Notes: a model not told the origin generated them from the sequence alone. Counted from the first letter of the stretch, positions 33,734 through 43,294 are shown. The stretch: 64,000 nucleotides of DNA from Pantoea agglomerans (GCF_020149765.1 NZ_CP083809.1:496001-560000); one strand, 5' to 3'. Made by a program: numbers and translations.

Positions 33734-35982
33734 TTCAGGAATACGCTTACCCGTGGAATGCTCCACGGGAAGCTATCGCCAGCCCGTATCCTACCTATGA
33801 GGAAATGCACAGCCGCAGTCAGATGATTGCGGCTTTAGCGCGTGCGCAGGAATTACTGGAAAAGCAGCCGACGCTGATCCAGCTCGACGTTAAGCGCCGC
33901 GTCAGCGAGCTTGAAAAGACCCAGGGCATTGCCCGTGCCAATGCGTACTTAGCAAAAACCTTTGTTGAGCGCACATTGCCACGCGTTGAATGCGTCAGTG
34001 AGCAGTACCGCCTCGGCGAAATGAGCAGCGGCACGTTTAACCTGCTTGCAGGCAATGCCGCGCAACAGACTGGCGCGGCCAGCGCGGCCGGCACGCTGTG
34101 GGAGCTGATGCGCCGCTTTAACCGCCTGCCCGACATGGCGCGCGCCGACGTCGATCTGCTGGCCGGGGATGTGGCTAATTTCATCCTCGCCGAGCTGGTA
34201 CAGGCGCACGCGCAGGCCAGCGACGAGTCGGATTACAAATACACGCACCGCGTTTACATGACCGCCGCCACTATCACCCGCGAGCTGAGCCAGACGCCGC
34301 CGCTGTGGGAAAAAGTCTCGTCCCGTCTGTTCGACCCGGAGGAAGTGACCCCGGCGATCATGCGCATGCAGACCGAAAAGTGGTGGAAGGGCCGCCTGCG
34401 CCGCGTCGCCGCGTCATGGCGTGAACACCTGCAGATTGCCCTGGCTAACGTCAGCAAAAAACATACTCCCTACGCCAGCAGCATGACCGTCTCAGAGTGG
34501 CGCGAGCAGAAGCGCCGCACCCGTGAGTTTCTGAAAGGCATGGAGCTGGAAGACGAGGAAGGCAACCGCATCAGCCTGATCGAGAAGTACGACGGCAGCG
34601 TGGCCAACCCGGCAATCCGACGCTGCGAGCTGATGACCCGCATTCGCGGCTTCGAAAACATCTGCAACGAGATGGGCTTTATCGGCGAGTTCTACACGCT
34701 GACCGCCCCGGCGCGCTATCACGCCACAATCAAAACCGGTCATCGCAACCGCAAATGGAACGGCGCCAGCCCGGCCGACACCCAGCGCTATCTCTGCGGC
34801 GTCTGGCAAAAAATCCGCGCCAAGCTGCATCGTGATGAAATCCGAATCTTCGGGATCCGCGTTGCCGAGCCTCATCACGACGCGACCCCGCACTGGCACA
34901 TGCTGATGTTTATGCGTCCCGAACAGGTTGAGCGCGTGCGCGAGATTATGCGTGACTACGCCTGGCAGGAAGACAGCGGCGAGCTGACGACGGACAAAGC
35001 CCGCAAGGCCCGCTTTCACGCGGAGGCTATCGACCCGGAAAAGGGCAGCGCAACGGGCTACGTCGCTAAGTACATTTCCAAAAATATTGACGGCTACGCG
35101 CTGGACGGCGAGACGGACGACGAAAGCGGCAAAGACCTGAAGGAAACCGCCTCGGCCGTTTCCGCCTGGGCGGCACGCTGGCACATCCGGCAATTCCAGT
35201 TTGTGGGCGGCGCGCCGGTGACGGTTTACCGCGAGCTGCGCCGCATGGCAGACAGCGAAACAGCCCACGGCCTCAGCGTTGAGTTTGCGGCCGCGCATGA
35301 CGCCGCCGATGCGGGAGACTGGGCAGGATACGTTAACGCACAGGGCGGCCCGTTCGTGCGCCGCGACGAGCTGGCCGTGCGCACCTGGTATCAGGCCAGC
35401 GAAGACGTGAACGAGTATGGCGAGGAAACCGTGCGCATCAAGGGCGTTTATGCAACGGAAGTGGGTGAAGACACGCCGATCCTCACTCGTCTGGCGCAGT
35501 GGAAGATTGTGCCGAAACGTGCCGTTGATTTGGGTTTTGAATTTAAGGACGCGTCCGCGTCCTCTCGGAGTTCTGTCAATAACTGTACGGGAGGTTTGAG
35601 ATTTGAGGATTCGAACCCGCCGGCAAGTTTCGACGATATCGACCTGGACGGCATGAGCAGAAGAGAACGGCGGCGGCTGCTGAGCCGGATCAGGGCACAG
35701 GAGCCAGAAAAGCGGCATCTGCAGCTGAGGCGGTCGGACAAAATCGAGGCCGCGTGCGACAACGTGATAGGCCAGGTGAAGGATTTATGCGGTGAAACCA
35801 TCAGCCGCGGGCTGGCCGTGCGCCTGATTGGCGGCACGCAGACAAAAATTGCTGGCCGACTGTTTCGCAGCTCTGCATATGGTGAGCTAGTGAGGCCTCA
35901 TGCTGGACCTAAAAGTTATAAAATTCTGGAGCGAATAGGGCGCTTAGCTCGTGCCTCTAAGGATGCGAAAGAAGCCAATTAA
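33730..35982 (+). CDS. A: Replication initiator gpA
   Basis: 750-aa rolling-circle endonuclease. HUH motif HHDATPHWHMLMF around residues 380-390 and the tyrosine pair YVAKYISKN around 443-447 are intact. The origin lies in its own coding sequence at 35559-35590, encoding the SSRSSVNNCTGG stretch, after which comes a basic C-terminal domain of about 125 aa missing from the copy in element 1. Confidence 0.95.
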   Translation: MIQEYAYPWNAPREAIASPYPTYEEMHSRSQMIAALARAQELLEKQPTLIQLDVKRRVSELEKTQGIARANAYLAKTFVERTLPRVECVSEQYRLGEMSSGTFNLLAGNAAQQTGAASAAGTLWELMRRFNRLPDMARADVDLLAGDVANFILAELVQAHAQASDESDYKYTHRVYMTAATITRELSQTPPLWEKVSSRLFDPEEVTPAIMRMQTEKWWKGRLRRVAASWREHLQIALANVSKKHTPYASSMTVSEWREQKRRTREFLKGMELEDEEGNRISLIEKYDGSVANPAIRRCELMTRIRGFENICNEMGFIGEFYTLTAPARYHATIKTGHRNRKWNGASPADTQRYLCGVWQKIRAKLHRDEIRIFGIRVAEPHHDATPHWHMLMFMRPEQVERVREIMRDYAWQEDSGELTTDKARKARFHAEAIDPEKGSATGYVAKYISKNIDGYALDGETDDESGKDLKETASAVSAWAARWHIRQFQFVGGAPVTVYRELRRMADSETAHGLSVEFAAAHDAADAGDWAGYVNAQGGPFVRRDELAVRTWYQASEDVNEYGEETVRIKGVYATEVGEDTPILTRLAQWKIVPKRAVDLGFEFKDASASSRSSVNNCTGGLRFEDSNPPASFDDIDLDGMSRRERRRLLSRIRAQEPEKRHLQLRRSDKIEAACDNVIGQVKDLCGETISRGLAVRLIGGTQTKIAGRLFRSSAYGELVRPHAGPKSYKILERIGRLARASKDAKEAN
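35559..35590. other. P2-type replication origin within gene A
   Basis: CTCTCGGAGTTCTGTCAATA then ACTGTACGG. This closely resembles the P2/186 nick region and has the expected position. Confidence 0.75.
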
Positions 35983-36062
35983 CGTCTTAACTTCAGGAGC
36001 CTGCTTTCAGATAAGGACTTATTGACCGTAAAAAATCATTTCACATTTGAAAAATCGTAATA

Positions 36063-36082
36063 TACTGTATGCATAACCAGTT
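36063..36082. promoter_or_regulatory. LexA (SOS) box
   Basis: TACTGTATGCATAACCAGTT, CTG-N10-CAG, ending 20 bases before the start of the next gene. It places the small gene and dinI under SOS control. Confidence 0.82.
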
Positions 36083-36102
36083 GTTCATTGTGCGGAGGGA
36101 TT

Positions 36103-36291
36103 ATGCGAGACTATTTTTTGGAGTCAATGAAGCTCCAGCGTATTGATTTATTTATGAAACTTGTTGCGGCAAGTGATTGCAGTGAAGATGAGAAACAGCT
36201 CGCGATTCAGTGGGTTTCAGAGCTGACTGATGAGCTAATGCGTAAGGTCAGAAGCCACGAATATTCACGATCTATGCAAGTATCTGAATAA
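36103..36291 (+). CDS. Small SOS-controlled phage protein (62 aa)
   Basis: ATG 36103 follows GGAGGG. Homologous by eye to the 63-aa protein of element 1 (1820-2011), with the same context: after gpA and a LexA box. Possible Tum-like antirepressor or SOS modulator, but no direct evidence. The dinI-like gene follows 13 bases later. Confidence 0.72.
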   Translation: MRDYFLESMKLQRIDLFMKLVAASDCSEDEKQLAIQWVSELTDELMRKVRSHEYSRSMQVSE

Positions 36292-36304
36292 CTCCGGGGA
36301 GACT

Positions 36305-36538
36305 ATGCGTGTTGAAATTATGCTTGATAAAAATCAAAAACTAAGCCAGTCAGTGATTGAAGCTTTTCATAACGAGATAAACAGGCGCGTAGTGGCGCTT
36401 CACCCTGAAGCAGTAGTGCGGGTACGGCAGGGAAGCCACACAAGAATAGAAATGCCTGGCTTTAAACTCAACGAAGACAGGCGGCTGCTAAATGATCTGC
36501 TCCAGAACGTTTGGGAAGATGACAGCTGGCTGCACTGA
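36305..36538 (+). CDS. DinI-like protein
   Basis: 77 aa: MRVEIMLDKNQKLSQSVIEAFHNEINRRV...HPEAVVRVRQGSHTRIE, ending WEDDSWLH, the DinI/MsgA pattern. DinI binds RecA filaments and modulates LexA and UmuD cleavage; P2-like phages often carry one to tune SOS induction. In the SOS operon with the gene before it; missing from element 1. Confidence 0.88.
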   Translation: MRVEIMLDKNQKLSQSVIEAFHNEINRRVVALHPEAVVRVRQGSHTRIEMPGFKLNEDRRLLNDLLQNVWEDDSWLH

Positions 36539-36611
36539 TAACCGTGCAGACGTCAAAAGCTTGATTTTGACGGAAGCAGGGTTAAACAACGAGGGTGCGA
36601 GGCGTTAGGTT

Positions 36612-36875
36612 ATGGGGGGACGAGACTCTGAATTTCAGGTCGTTTACTGTGGTGAATCCCTCCCATATTTCCGTCCAGGTGGATGGGTTATGTTTCAAAG
36701 GTCACGCGAGTGTGGCGGCGGTTTCTGGCTGGGGCAGACTTTCGAAAATGCGTTTATCTTTAGCCGGCCGTTTCCCCTGACTTACCGGGAGGCTCTCCTG
36801 CTTGCCATGGACTTCACTAGGCGAAAAGTTAAAGCACCAGAGACAGAACCTGATGACCAGTTGCCACTGTTTTGA
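36612..36875 (+). CDS. Hypothetical phage protein (87 aa)
   Basis: Soluble protein (FQVVYCGESLPYFRPGGWVMFQRSRECGGGFWLGQ), last gene before cos on this side. No family recognised. The start context is weak. Confidence 0.5.
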   Translation: MGGRDSEFQVVYCGESLPYFRPGGWVMFQRSRECGGGFWLGQTFENAFIFSRPFPLTYREALLLAMDFTRRKVKAPETEPDDQLPLF

Positions 36876-37012
36876 TGTTACCTGGTACTGCATGACTATG
36901 CCGCATGAAATCGCATGATCCCAAAAGGATCGTTTATGCCCCGGCCCGCCAGTAATGGCGGGCTTTTGCTTATGTCATGCACATGCATGAAAACCACTAC
37001 ATAAAGCGGGCA

Positions 37013-37031
37013 GGCGTGGCGGGGGTACGAG
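37013..37031. other. cos site (19-base cohesive end)
   Basis: GGCGTGGCGGGGGTACGAG begins with the same 12 bases as the known 186 cohesive end and is one base off that of P2. It lies between gene A and portal gene Q, where P2-like phages have cos. Confidence 0.85.
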
Positions 37032-37063
37032 CGCGCGCAATCAACTTTGTTGTATGACCCCTC

Positions 37064-37106
37064 AAAAGTGTGTAATTCATGTACGCGGCCTGAAAAAGTG
37101 TGTAAT
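37064..37106. repeat. Paired 13-bp direct repeats before the cargo cassette
   Basis: AAAAGTGTGTAAT at 37064-37076 and 37094-37106, 30 bp start to start (about three helical turns). They lie in the likely promoter of the three-gene cassette and could be operators. Confidence 0.6.
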
Positions 37107-37142
37107 ATTTAGCTCATATAGTGATGACATTGGAGCAAGGCA

Positions 37143-37919
37143 ATGAGCGAGCATCTGATTTACATGCTTTCTAAAATTCAATACGGACGTATCTCTAACT
37201 CAAAATTTGATTCGGGCAAGGATCAAATCATTGAAAAACTGAGGAAATCGTTCCCACACGTTCAGCCAATTAGAAGGCAAAATTCTTTTCGTTTTGACTT
37301 CAGCACAGATGGTAAGGCAGAGTTGGTTAATGAGCCGGATCCAATGCTCAGCTTACTTTCAGCAAATAAAGCTTGGGCCATTAGGGTTACTCCAAATTTT
37401 TTGATCTTGCATACTAAAAGCTATGCAGGCTTCTCTGATTTTCTCGAAAGAATGATGACTATTTTAGAAGCTGTAAACGAGGCATTCGAAATATCCCATG
37501 TTTCTTTCATTGGTATGAGGTTTTTGAACAATTTTGAATATGATTCTGAAACTATGTTTAGAGATTCGTTTAAGCGCTTAGACTTTTTGCAGCCTGAGCT
37601 TAATGAATGGTCAAGAATGGGAAGTAATTTAAATGCAAGATACCCTATTGCGCCTGATTTAATCAACATTAACAGTGGTGTAAACATAAACGCACCTAAA
37701 TATCTTCCTGATATTTTTGATTTGGCATCAGATTTAGATGATGTATCTAAAATAATTGAAAGCCCAGTTGCTTATTTAGATATTGATTCATTCTTCCCAA
37801 CTGAGCATGATCTTCAAGAGTTTGATTATGCATTTATTAGAGAAAAGTTACACCAATTAAGAAACAATGCTAACCAAGCCTTTGAAGAAATCATAGTTGA
37901 AGAAAAACACGGGAGGTAA
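37143..37919 (+). CDS. TIGR04255-type protein, cargo cassette gene 1
   Basis: 258 aa. The pattern IRVTPNFLILHTKSYAGFSDFLERMMTIL followed by ISHVSFIGMRFLNNFEY is that of the sporadic TIGR04255 family, whose biochemical role is unknown. Strongly AT-rich next to GC-rich phage genes, so recently acquired. First gene of a run of three on the plus strand, opposite in direction to Q and P that follow, with a GGAGCAAGG ribosome site. Confidence 0.72.
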   Translation: MSEHLIYMLSKIQYGRISNSKFDSGKDQIIEKLRKSFPHVQPIRRQNSFRFDFSTDGKAELVNEPDPMLSLLSANKAWAIRVTPNFLILHTKSYAGFSDFLERMMTILEAVNEAFEISHVSFIGMRFLNNFEYDSETMFRDSFKRLDFLQPELNEWSRMGSNLNARYPIAPDLININSGVNINAPKYLPDIFDLASDLDDVSKIIESPVAYLDIDSFFPTEHDLQEFDYAFIREKLHQLRNNANQAFEEIIVEEKHGR

Positions 37920-37920
37920 T

Positions 37921-38568
37921 ATGACTTATAAATCAAACACTTCCTCTCATCTGGAGGTCACTACCAGCCTAGACCCAGGAGTAGTTAATATCGCTAGGTC
38001 TAATGAACATACAGCTGGCCAAAGTGGGAACTCACGCTTTGTAAACGGCAGTATATTTTCGGGCCTAGCATTTGCTGCGGTACTGGCTTTTATGAATTTA
38101 GGTTCCCCAACCACTACCAATCAAAGTAGTGTCACTAACAATCATCAAGCAGTAAGCCCTATTATTAATAGAAACAAAAAGGGAGAGGTGGAAACAGAAA
38201 ATAACCATGATGAAAACATCATCAAATTAAGCCAAAATTTACAGGAGCACTTTGGTTTTAAAACAGCACAATGGGCGAAAATATTAAAGGTGGAGCGAAA
38301 AACAATCTACAACTGGAAAACAAATAGTAACACAAAAGTTAGGCAGGAAACTGCAATTAGAATATCGGAATTATCAGAGTTTGCTAAGTTTTTCAAGCGC
38401 GAGCACTCATTATTATTCGCGAAATTCATTTTTGGAGCTAAAGCTGATAAAAAACTAAGTTCAATATTACACCAAAATACACTTAAAGTTGATGAATTGA
38501 CCGATGCGTATTATAACATTTATACGCAAATTGATGGCGCAGTCAAAAGAAAAAAAATTTTAGGTTAG
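37921..38568 (+). CDS. HTH protein with a membrane segment, cargo cassette gene 2
   Basis: 215 aa from ATG 37921 (GGGAGG ahead). A Ser/Thr-rich N-terminus is followed by one hydrophobic helix (IFSGLAFAAVLAFMNLG), a polar linker, and then an Xre-like helix-turn-helix (FGFKTAQWAKILKVERKTIYNWK). A DNA-binding domain tied to a membrane helix could sense the envelope; it may also simply regulate the cassette through the repeats at 37064-37106. Its start overlaps no gene but lies one base after the stop of gene 1. Confidence 0.65.
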   Translation: MTYKSNTSSHLEVTTSLDPGVVNIARSNEHTAGQSGNSRFVNGSIFSGLAFAAVLAFMNLGSPTTTNQSSVTNNHQAVSPIINRNKKGEVETENNHDENIIKLSQNLQEHFGFKTAQWAKILKVERKTIYNWKTNSNTKVRQETAIRISELSEFAKFFKREHSLLFAKFIFGAKADKKLSSILHQNTLKVDELTDAYYNIYTQIDGAVKRKKILG

Positions 38569-38586
38569 TAGCTTTTGGGGGAGTGA

Positions 38587-39465
38587 ATGAGCCAATTACA
38601 TGAAAAAAGAGATGAAAGAGTTGCTGCTGGTTGGAAGAGAGGAGCATTCATTAGCTTGGCTGACCATCCTGATATTCAAGATGAGTTGCCAAATAAATTG
38701 GTCACTTTCCTGGAAGGGAAAAAAAACCCACGTATTATACCTGTGTTATATGACTGCGCCCTGATTGATGACTCATTTGATAAAGAGCCATGGGCGCAGG
38801 TTGTTGTATGCTGGGAGGTTGATCAGCATAATGGTAATTTTGTTAACGCCAAAAACCCAAGATGCCTGCACACATCAGCTACTATAGGCAATTCTGTTTT
38901 ACTTCTTGAAGTAACTGCGATGAGTTTTGCCCAAGTTGATAGAGAATCTCTTTTAGAATGCTCTCCTGATACCTCTATCATATGGAACAATGGACGTTTA
39001 GAGCAGCTGTTGGATTGGATTGCTGAGCGCTATAGGCAACCAACTTTTCCAGATGCTTTTAATAATCGACTAAGATCAGTTGGTAAGCGACTTGACGCGC
39101 AGTGGAAAAGCGAAATTTTTAGAAAGTATTGTGCGGGGATATACTTTAGACTTGATACCTTCGCAGAGCTTTCTGAGAATCAACACTACCAATTAGACAT
39201 TATCGTGGCGGTTCCTTCCCATATCAAAGGCCGCGATTATGTTGAATTTGATGCTAAGCATTCTCAAAGCATAATTGATGGTTTAAAAACAAGAATATCT
39301 GTAGCAAATGGGATTCGGCTTAATTCTGTAGATATTTATCCTGAATCAGAGTTCACTAAAGATATTGAAAGAGGATATCAGCGTTTTTCTCTGGAATACT
39401 TTTCCTATGCATCTAAAGACGGTGATGTATTGTTACCAGCAGAATTCAATTCGGCTGGGTGGTAG
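38587..39465 (+). CDS. Unknown protein, cargo cassette gene 3
   Basis: 292 aa, soluble, no membrane segment and no motif I can name. It starts MSQLHEKRDERVAAGWKRGAFISLADHPD. Acidic, AT-rich, 18 bases after gene 2, and apparently co-transcribed with it. Convergent with portal gene Q. Confidence 0.6.
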   Translation: MSQLHEKRDERVAAGWKRGAFISLADHPDIQDELPNKLVTFLEGKKNPRIIPVLYDCALIDDSFDKEPWAQVVVCWEVDQHNGNFVNAKNPRCLHTSATIGNSVLLLEVTAMSFAQVDRESLLECSPDTSIIWNNGRLEQLLDWIAERYRQPTFPDAFNNRLRSVGKRLDAQWKSEIFRKYCAGIYFRLDTFAELSENQHYQLDIIVAVPSHIKGRDYVEFDAKHSQSIIDGLKTRISVANGIRLNSVDIYPESEFTKDIERGYQRFSLEYFSYASKDGDVLLPAEFNSAGW

Positions 39466-39483
39466 ACACCCAGTCATTAGGAA

Positions 39484-40515
39484 TTAAAAATCAAATGAAT
39501 AAGGCTTAAACCTTATGATTTCTTCATTTACCCAGTCGTTTAGTTCGCAAACTCTCATTTGCAGCGGTAGTAATTCATTACGCACAAACACACGGCTGGC
39601 CTTTTCAACGTCACCGAATCCACCGGTATTGTTCGGGATAATGCCCATCATTTGCGGCGGCACCCGGTGCGCGGCCAGCATGTCATCACGGCTCACGTTC
39701 TTGATGTTCAGAAACTCATCCTTTGCCGCGACCTCTGACAGTGGGATGATCTGAATCCCGTCCTTTTTCCCGCTCGGCGAGTACATGAACAGGTTGCGGA
39801 AGTTACCAGGGCCCTTCGCGCTCTTCATCGCCTTGCGCATTGCGTCCACATCTTCCTGATTCTGAGACGGGTCCGTAACATACATGATGTAACCCGCATG
39901 GCTGCCGTTGAGGTAATACTTACGGCGGAACAGCGTCGCTGACTCGTTCAGAAGCGTGGACGGGATGGCCGAAAGGTATTCCGGCAGGCCGTAAACCTCC
40001 TGATTCAGATCAGGTTCCATCAGGTGAAAGATGTTGCCCGTTGTGAACTGGTAAGGCTGCGTGCTCAGGCCGTACTGCACAAACCAGTATGTATCAAGAT
40101 CGATTCCCCGCCGCGTGAATTTTGCCAGCGCAGGCTCCAGTGCCAGCACGCCGCCGAGGCGGTTTGTACGTTTCTCCAGATACGCATTACCAAACACCAG
40201 ATAGTCCTGCACAAATCGGCTGAATGCCTGCTGACTCAGCAGCGGATGCGGGATAAAAGAGCTGGTCAGTATGTTGCGCTTCACATTAAGTGGCGAACTG
40301 TGATGCACGGCGGCGCGGAACGTGCGCGCCAGCCCGTCAAAGCTGACCGGCGGCTCATACCAGCGATCGTTAATGACGCACTCCACGTAGTCGAGCAGTT
40401 CGCGGCGGTCCAGTACCGGCACCGGGTCGCCGAAGGTAAAAGCTTCTGACGCCGCGCCGCCGGTCATCTGCTGCTGCACGGGCTGGGTGCGTGTGCGGTT
40501 CCTGCGTTTGCTCAT
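39484..40515 (-). CDS. Q: Portal protein Q
   Basis: 343 aa P2 gpQ: ring at the capsid vertex through which DNA is packaged. GNAYLEKRTNRLGGVLALEPALAKFTRRG and VPPQMMGIIPNNTGGFGDVEKASRVFVRNEL are portal hallmarks. It overlaps P by ATGA. Confidence 0.95.
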   Translation of the reverse strand: MSKRRNRTRTQPVQQQMTGGAASEAFTFGDPVPVLDRRELLDYVECVINDRWYEPPVSFDGLARTFRAAVHHSSPLNVKRNILTSSFIPHPLLSQQAFSRFVQDYLVFGNAYLEKRTNRLGGVLALEPALAKFTRRGIDLDTYWFVQYGLSTQPYQFTTGNIFHLMEPDLNQEVYGLPEYLSAIPSTLLNESATLFRRKYYLNGSHAGYIMYVTDPSQNQEDVDAMRKAMKSAKGPGNFRNLFMYSPSGKKDGIQIIPLSEVAAKDEFLNIKNVSRDDMLAAHRVPPQMMGIIPNNTGGFGDVEKASRVFVRNELLPLQMRVCELNDWVNEEIIRFKPYSFDF

Positions 40516-42281
40516 CAGTAAATCTCCATAATGTTGCGGCTGTGGGCGGCTTCGCCCTGCAGCGGTTCGTTTGCCAGCGCGTGCATCGTCGCCCAGGCGA
40601 GATCGGCGTGGCTTGCCTCTTCGCTGCGGCTGGCTTCATAGGTCGGGCGGTTGCCGCTGGCTGTGGTGGCCCGGCGGATAGCCATGAATGACTGCGCGAT
40701 GTCGAGGTGCCCGGCGTCGAACTCCAGACGGCCGCTGCTGATGATGTCGTACGCCTTCAGCACCAGAGCGTTTTTCACGTTCGGGTTGTAGACAAATTCT
40801 TTCACCGCCGGGAAAAACATCTTCACGTTTTCATAGACGCCGAGGCCAACGCCCGTGGAGTCGATGCCGATATAGGTGACGTTATACTGCTGCGTCAGCT
40901 TTTTGATGGACTCGGCCTGCGCGCGAAAGTCCATGCCCCGCCACTGATGCCGCTCCAGAATGCGGAACTTGCCGCCCGGCACGGCGGGCGGCGCGATAAC
41001 CACGCATCCGGCGCTGTCGCCGTTCTGCGTGCCCTTCGCCGGGTCATAGCCGATCCAGACTTCGCGCCATCCGAACGGGCGCAGCGCCAGCGCCTCGAAG
41101 TCGTTCCAGACTTCCCAGCTGTCTACCATGCACTTCTGCAGCAGCTGCAGCGGGAACACGGAGGCCAGGTCGTCCACGAATTCACACATCAGCAGGTTCT
41201 GATATTCCGGCGGGCTGTATTCCAGGCGCAGCTGATCGAGGTCGAACAGGTTACAGCCGCCGCGCACGGCGTCCTCAACCGTGACAATCTGGCGAAACTG
41301 GCCGTCATCGCAGAAGCGGCCCGGCGACAGGTTGCCGTGGGTCAGGTCGATGTCCACGCGGTCCGCCTTAGCACGCCCACGGTTGAAGAGCGCGCCAGAC
41401 CAGAACGGATAGGCGCTGTGCGTCAGGCTGGACGGGGTGGAAAAGTAGGTCTGCCGCCATTTCTTGTGCAGGGCCATGCCGGACGCCACCTTGCGGAGCT
41501 CCTGAAACTTCGGGATCCAGAAGTATTCATCCAGGTAGAGATTGCCGTGATAGCTCTGCGCGGTGCGGGCGTTGGTGCCGAGGAAGTACAGGCACGCGCC
41601 GTTGCTGAGCGTCATCGGGTCGCCTTTCAGCTCTACATCCACCTCTTTGGCAAACTCCATGATGTACTGCTTAAAGACGTGTGCCTGCGCCTTGCTGGCT
41701 GAGAGAAAAATCTGGTTGCGCCCGGTGGTCAGGGCATCAATCAGCGCCTCGCGGGCAAAATAAAACGTCGCGCCGATCTGACGGGATTTAAGCACGTTGC
41801 GGATGCGGTGCTTGTTGCCCGCATCCCACCACTGGCGCTGATAGCCGAACATCGAGCCGTGGAAAATCTCCTGCAGCTTCTCGATCTGTTCGTCGCTGAA
41901 TACGTTCTTTTCCGGTGGCTTGCGGGTGCCGCTGTTTCGGTTTGCCACCTTCGGGTTAAGGTCCGCCTCGTTCCCGCCGTTGCTGAACTTGCCGATGCGG
42001 GCGTGGCGCTCGGACTGGCGCGCCAGCAGGTCAATTTCCTTGTAGTCCTTCCCTTCTTTCGTCTCCTTCATGACCAGCTGACAGTAGCGCGCGGCGGTGG
42101 TGAGCTGCATCTGGTCAAGCGGGCCGTAGTCGTTCCACTTATCGCGCTTCTTCCAGCTGTGAACGGTTGCGGGTTTCTCTCCCAGCATTTCAGCAATGCG
42201 GGCGATACGGTATCCCTGAAAGTACAGGAGCAAGGCCTGCCTGCGGGGATCGAGGTCTTCGGGGGCGAGTGTCGTTGTCAT
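40515..42281 (-). CDS. P: Terminase large (ATPase) subunit P
   Basis: 588 aa. An N-terminal helix-turn-helix (RIARIAEMLGEKPATVHSWKKRDKW), then the ATPase domain (KSRQIGATFYFAREAL) and nuclease domain (GYDPAKGTQNGDSAGCVV, YIGIDSTGVGLG). It packages DNA into capsids from cos. Transcribed leftwards from the shared O/P control region. Confidence 0.95.
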   Translation of the reverse strand: MTTTLAPEDLDPRRQALLLYFQGYRIARIAEMLGEKPATVHSWKKRDKWNDYGPLDQMQLTTAARYCQLVMKETKEGKDYKEIDLLARQSERHARIGKFSNGGNEADLNPKVANRNSGTRKPPEKNVFSDEQIEKLQEIFHGSMFGYQRQWWDAGNKHRIRNVLKSRQIGATFYFAREALIDALTTGRNQIFLSASKAQAHVFKQYIMEFAKEVDVELKGDPMTLSNGACLYFLGTNARTAQSYHGNLYLDEYFWIPKFQELRKVASGMALHKKWRQTYFSTPSSLTHSAYPFWSGALFNRGRAKADRVDIDLTHGNLSPGRFCDDGQFRQIVTVEDAVRGGCNLFDLDQLRLEYSPPEYQNLLMCEFVDDLASVFPLQLLQKCMVDSWEVWNDFEALALRPFGWREVWIGYDPAKGTQNGDSAGCVVIAPPAVPGGKFRILERHQWRGMDFRAQAESIKKLTQQYNVTYIGIDSTGVGLGVYENVKMFFPAVKEFVYNPNVKNALVLKAYDIISSGRLEFDAGHLDIAQSFMAIRRATTASGNRPTYEASRSEEASHADLAWATMHALANEPLQGEAAHSRNIMEIY

Positions 42282-42327
42282 GGCCCCAAAATACGGCCCC
42301 GGCAGTCCCTTTTCCGCCGCCCCTCAT

Positions 42328-42345
42328 TGTGTGGTTTTCCGCACA
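42328..42345. promoter_or_regulatory. Ogr box for divergent O and P promoters
   Basis: TGT-GTGGTTTTCCGC-ACA, the TGT-N12-ACA pattern of P2 late promoters, in the gap between P and O. Confidence 0.82.
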
Positions 42346-42424
42346 ATGGCCCCGCGTTGTTTCGATACCCCTCCCGCCGCAAACATAGAGCCTCAAAGCG
42401 AATTTTTACAACGGAGCCTGGCTC

Positions 42425-43279
42425 ATGACAGTAACTGCAAAGCGTTTTCGGATCGGGGTGGAAGGTGCCACCACGGACGGGCGCGAAATTTCCCGCGAGT
42501 GGCTCGTGCAGATGGCCGCCGCGTACAACCCGCAGGTCTACACCGCGCTGATTAATCTGGAGCACATCAAGTCTTACGCCCCGGACAGCACCTTTAACCG
42601 CTACGGCTCGGTGAGCGCGCTGGTTGCGGAGGAAATCCCCGACGGACCGCTGGCCGGGAAAATGGCGCTCTACGCCGACATCCTGCCAACAGATTCGCTC
42701 GTCGAGCTGGTCAAAAAGGGCCAGAAGCTTTTCACCTCCATGGAGGTCAGCACTAAATTTGCCGACACCGGCAAAGCCTACCTGGTCGGCCTGGCTGCCA
42801 CGGACGATCCGGCGAGCCTCGGCACCGAAATGCTGGCGTTCAGCGCGTCGGCGGAAAAGAACCCGCTGGCAAACCGCAAGCAGCACCCGGACAACCTCTT
42901 TACCGCCGCCACCGAAACCGTGATCGAGCTGGAAGACGTGCCGGAGGAAAAGCCCGCCCTGTTTACCCGCATCAAGGCGATGTTTGCCAAACAAAAGCAG
43001 ACCGATGACGACCGTTTCAGCGACGTGCATCAGGCGGTCGAGCTGATTGCCAGCGAGCAGCAGAACTATGGCACCCGCACCGACAGAACGCTGGGCGAGC
43101 AGGCCGAGCGCCTGAGCCAGCTGGAAAGCAGCCTGCAGTCGCAGCTGGATGATCTGTCGGCGCAGAAGGAAGCCTTTAACGCACTCAAAGAGCAGCTGGA
43201 GCGCGCAGACAGCCGCCCCGACTACCGCCAGCGCGCACCGGGCGGCGATGCGCCGGCCGCTCACCTGACCAACTGCTAA
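42425..43279 (+). CDS. O: Capsid scaffold/protease O
   Basis: 284 aa. The N-terminal half is a serine protease domain (LEHIKSYAPDSTFNRYGSV; KLFTSMEVSTKF) and the C-terminal half is a coiled-coil scaffold. It directs capsid assembly and cleaves N, itself and L. Confidence 0.94.
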   Translation: MTVTAKRFRIGVEGATTDGREISREWLVQMAAAYNPQVYTALINLEHIKSYAPDSTFNRYGSVSALVAEEIPDGPLAGKMALYADILPTDSLVELVKKGQKLFTSMEVSTKFADTGKAYLVGLAATDDPASLGTEMLAFSASAEKNPLANRKQHPDNLFTAATETVIELEDVPEEKPALFTRIKAMFAKQKQTDDDRFSDVHQAVELIASEQQNYGTRTDRTLGEQAERLSQLESSLQSQLDDLSAQKEAFNALKEQLERADSRPDYRQRAPGGDAPAAHLTNC

Positions 43280-43294
43280 GGAGCAGTACACCCC

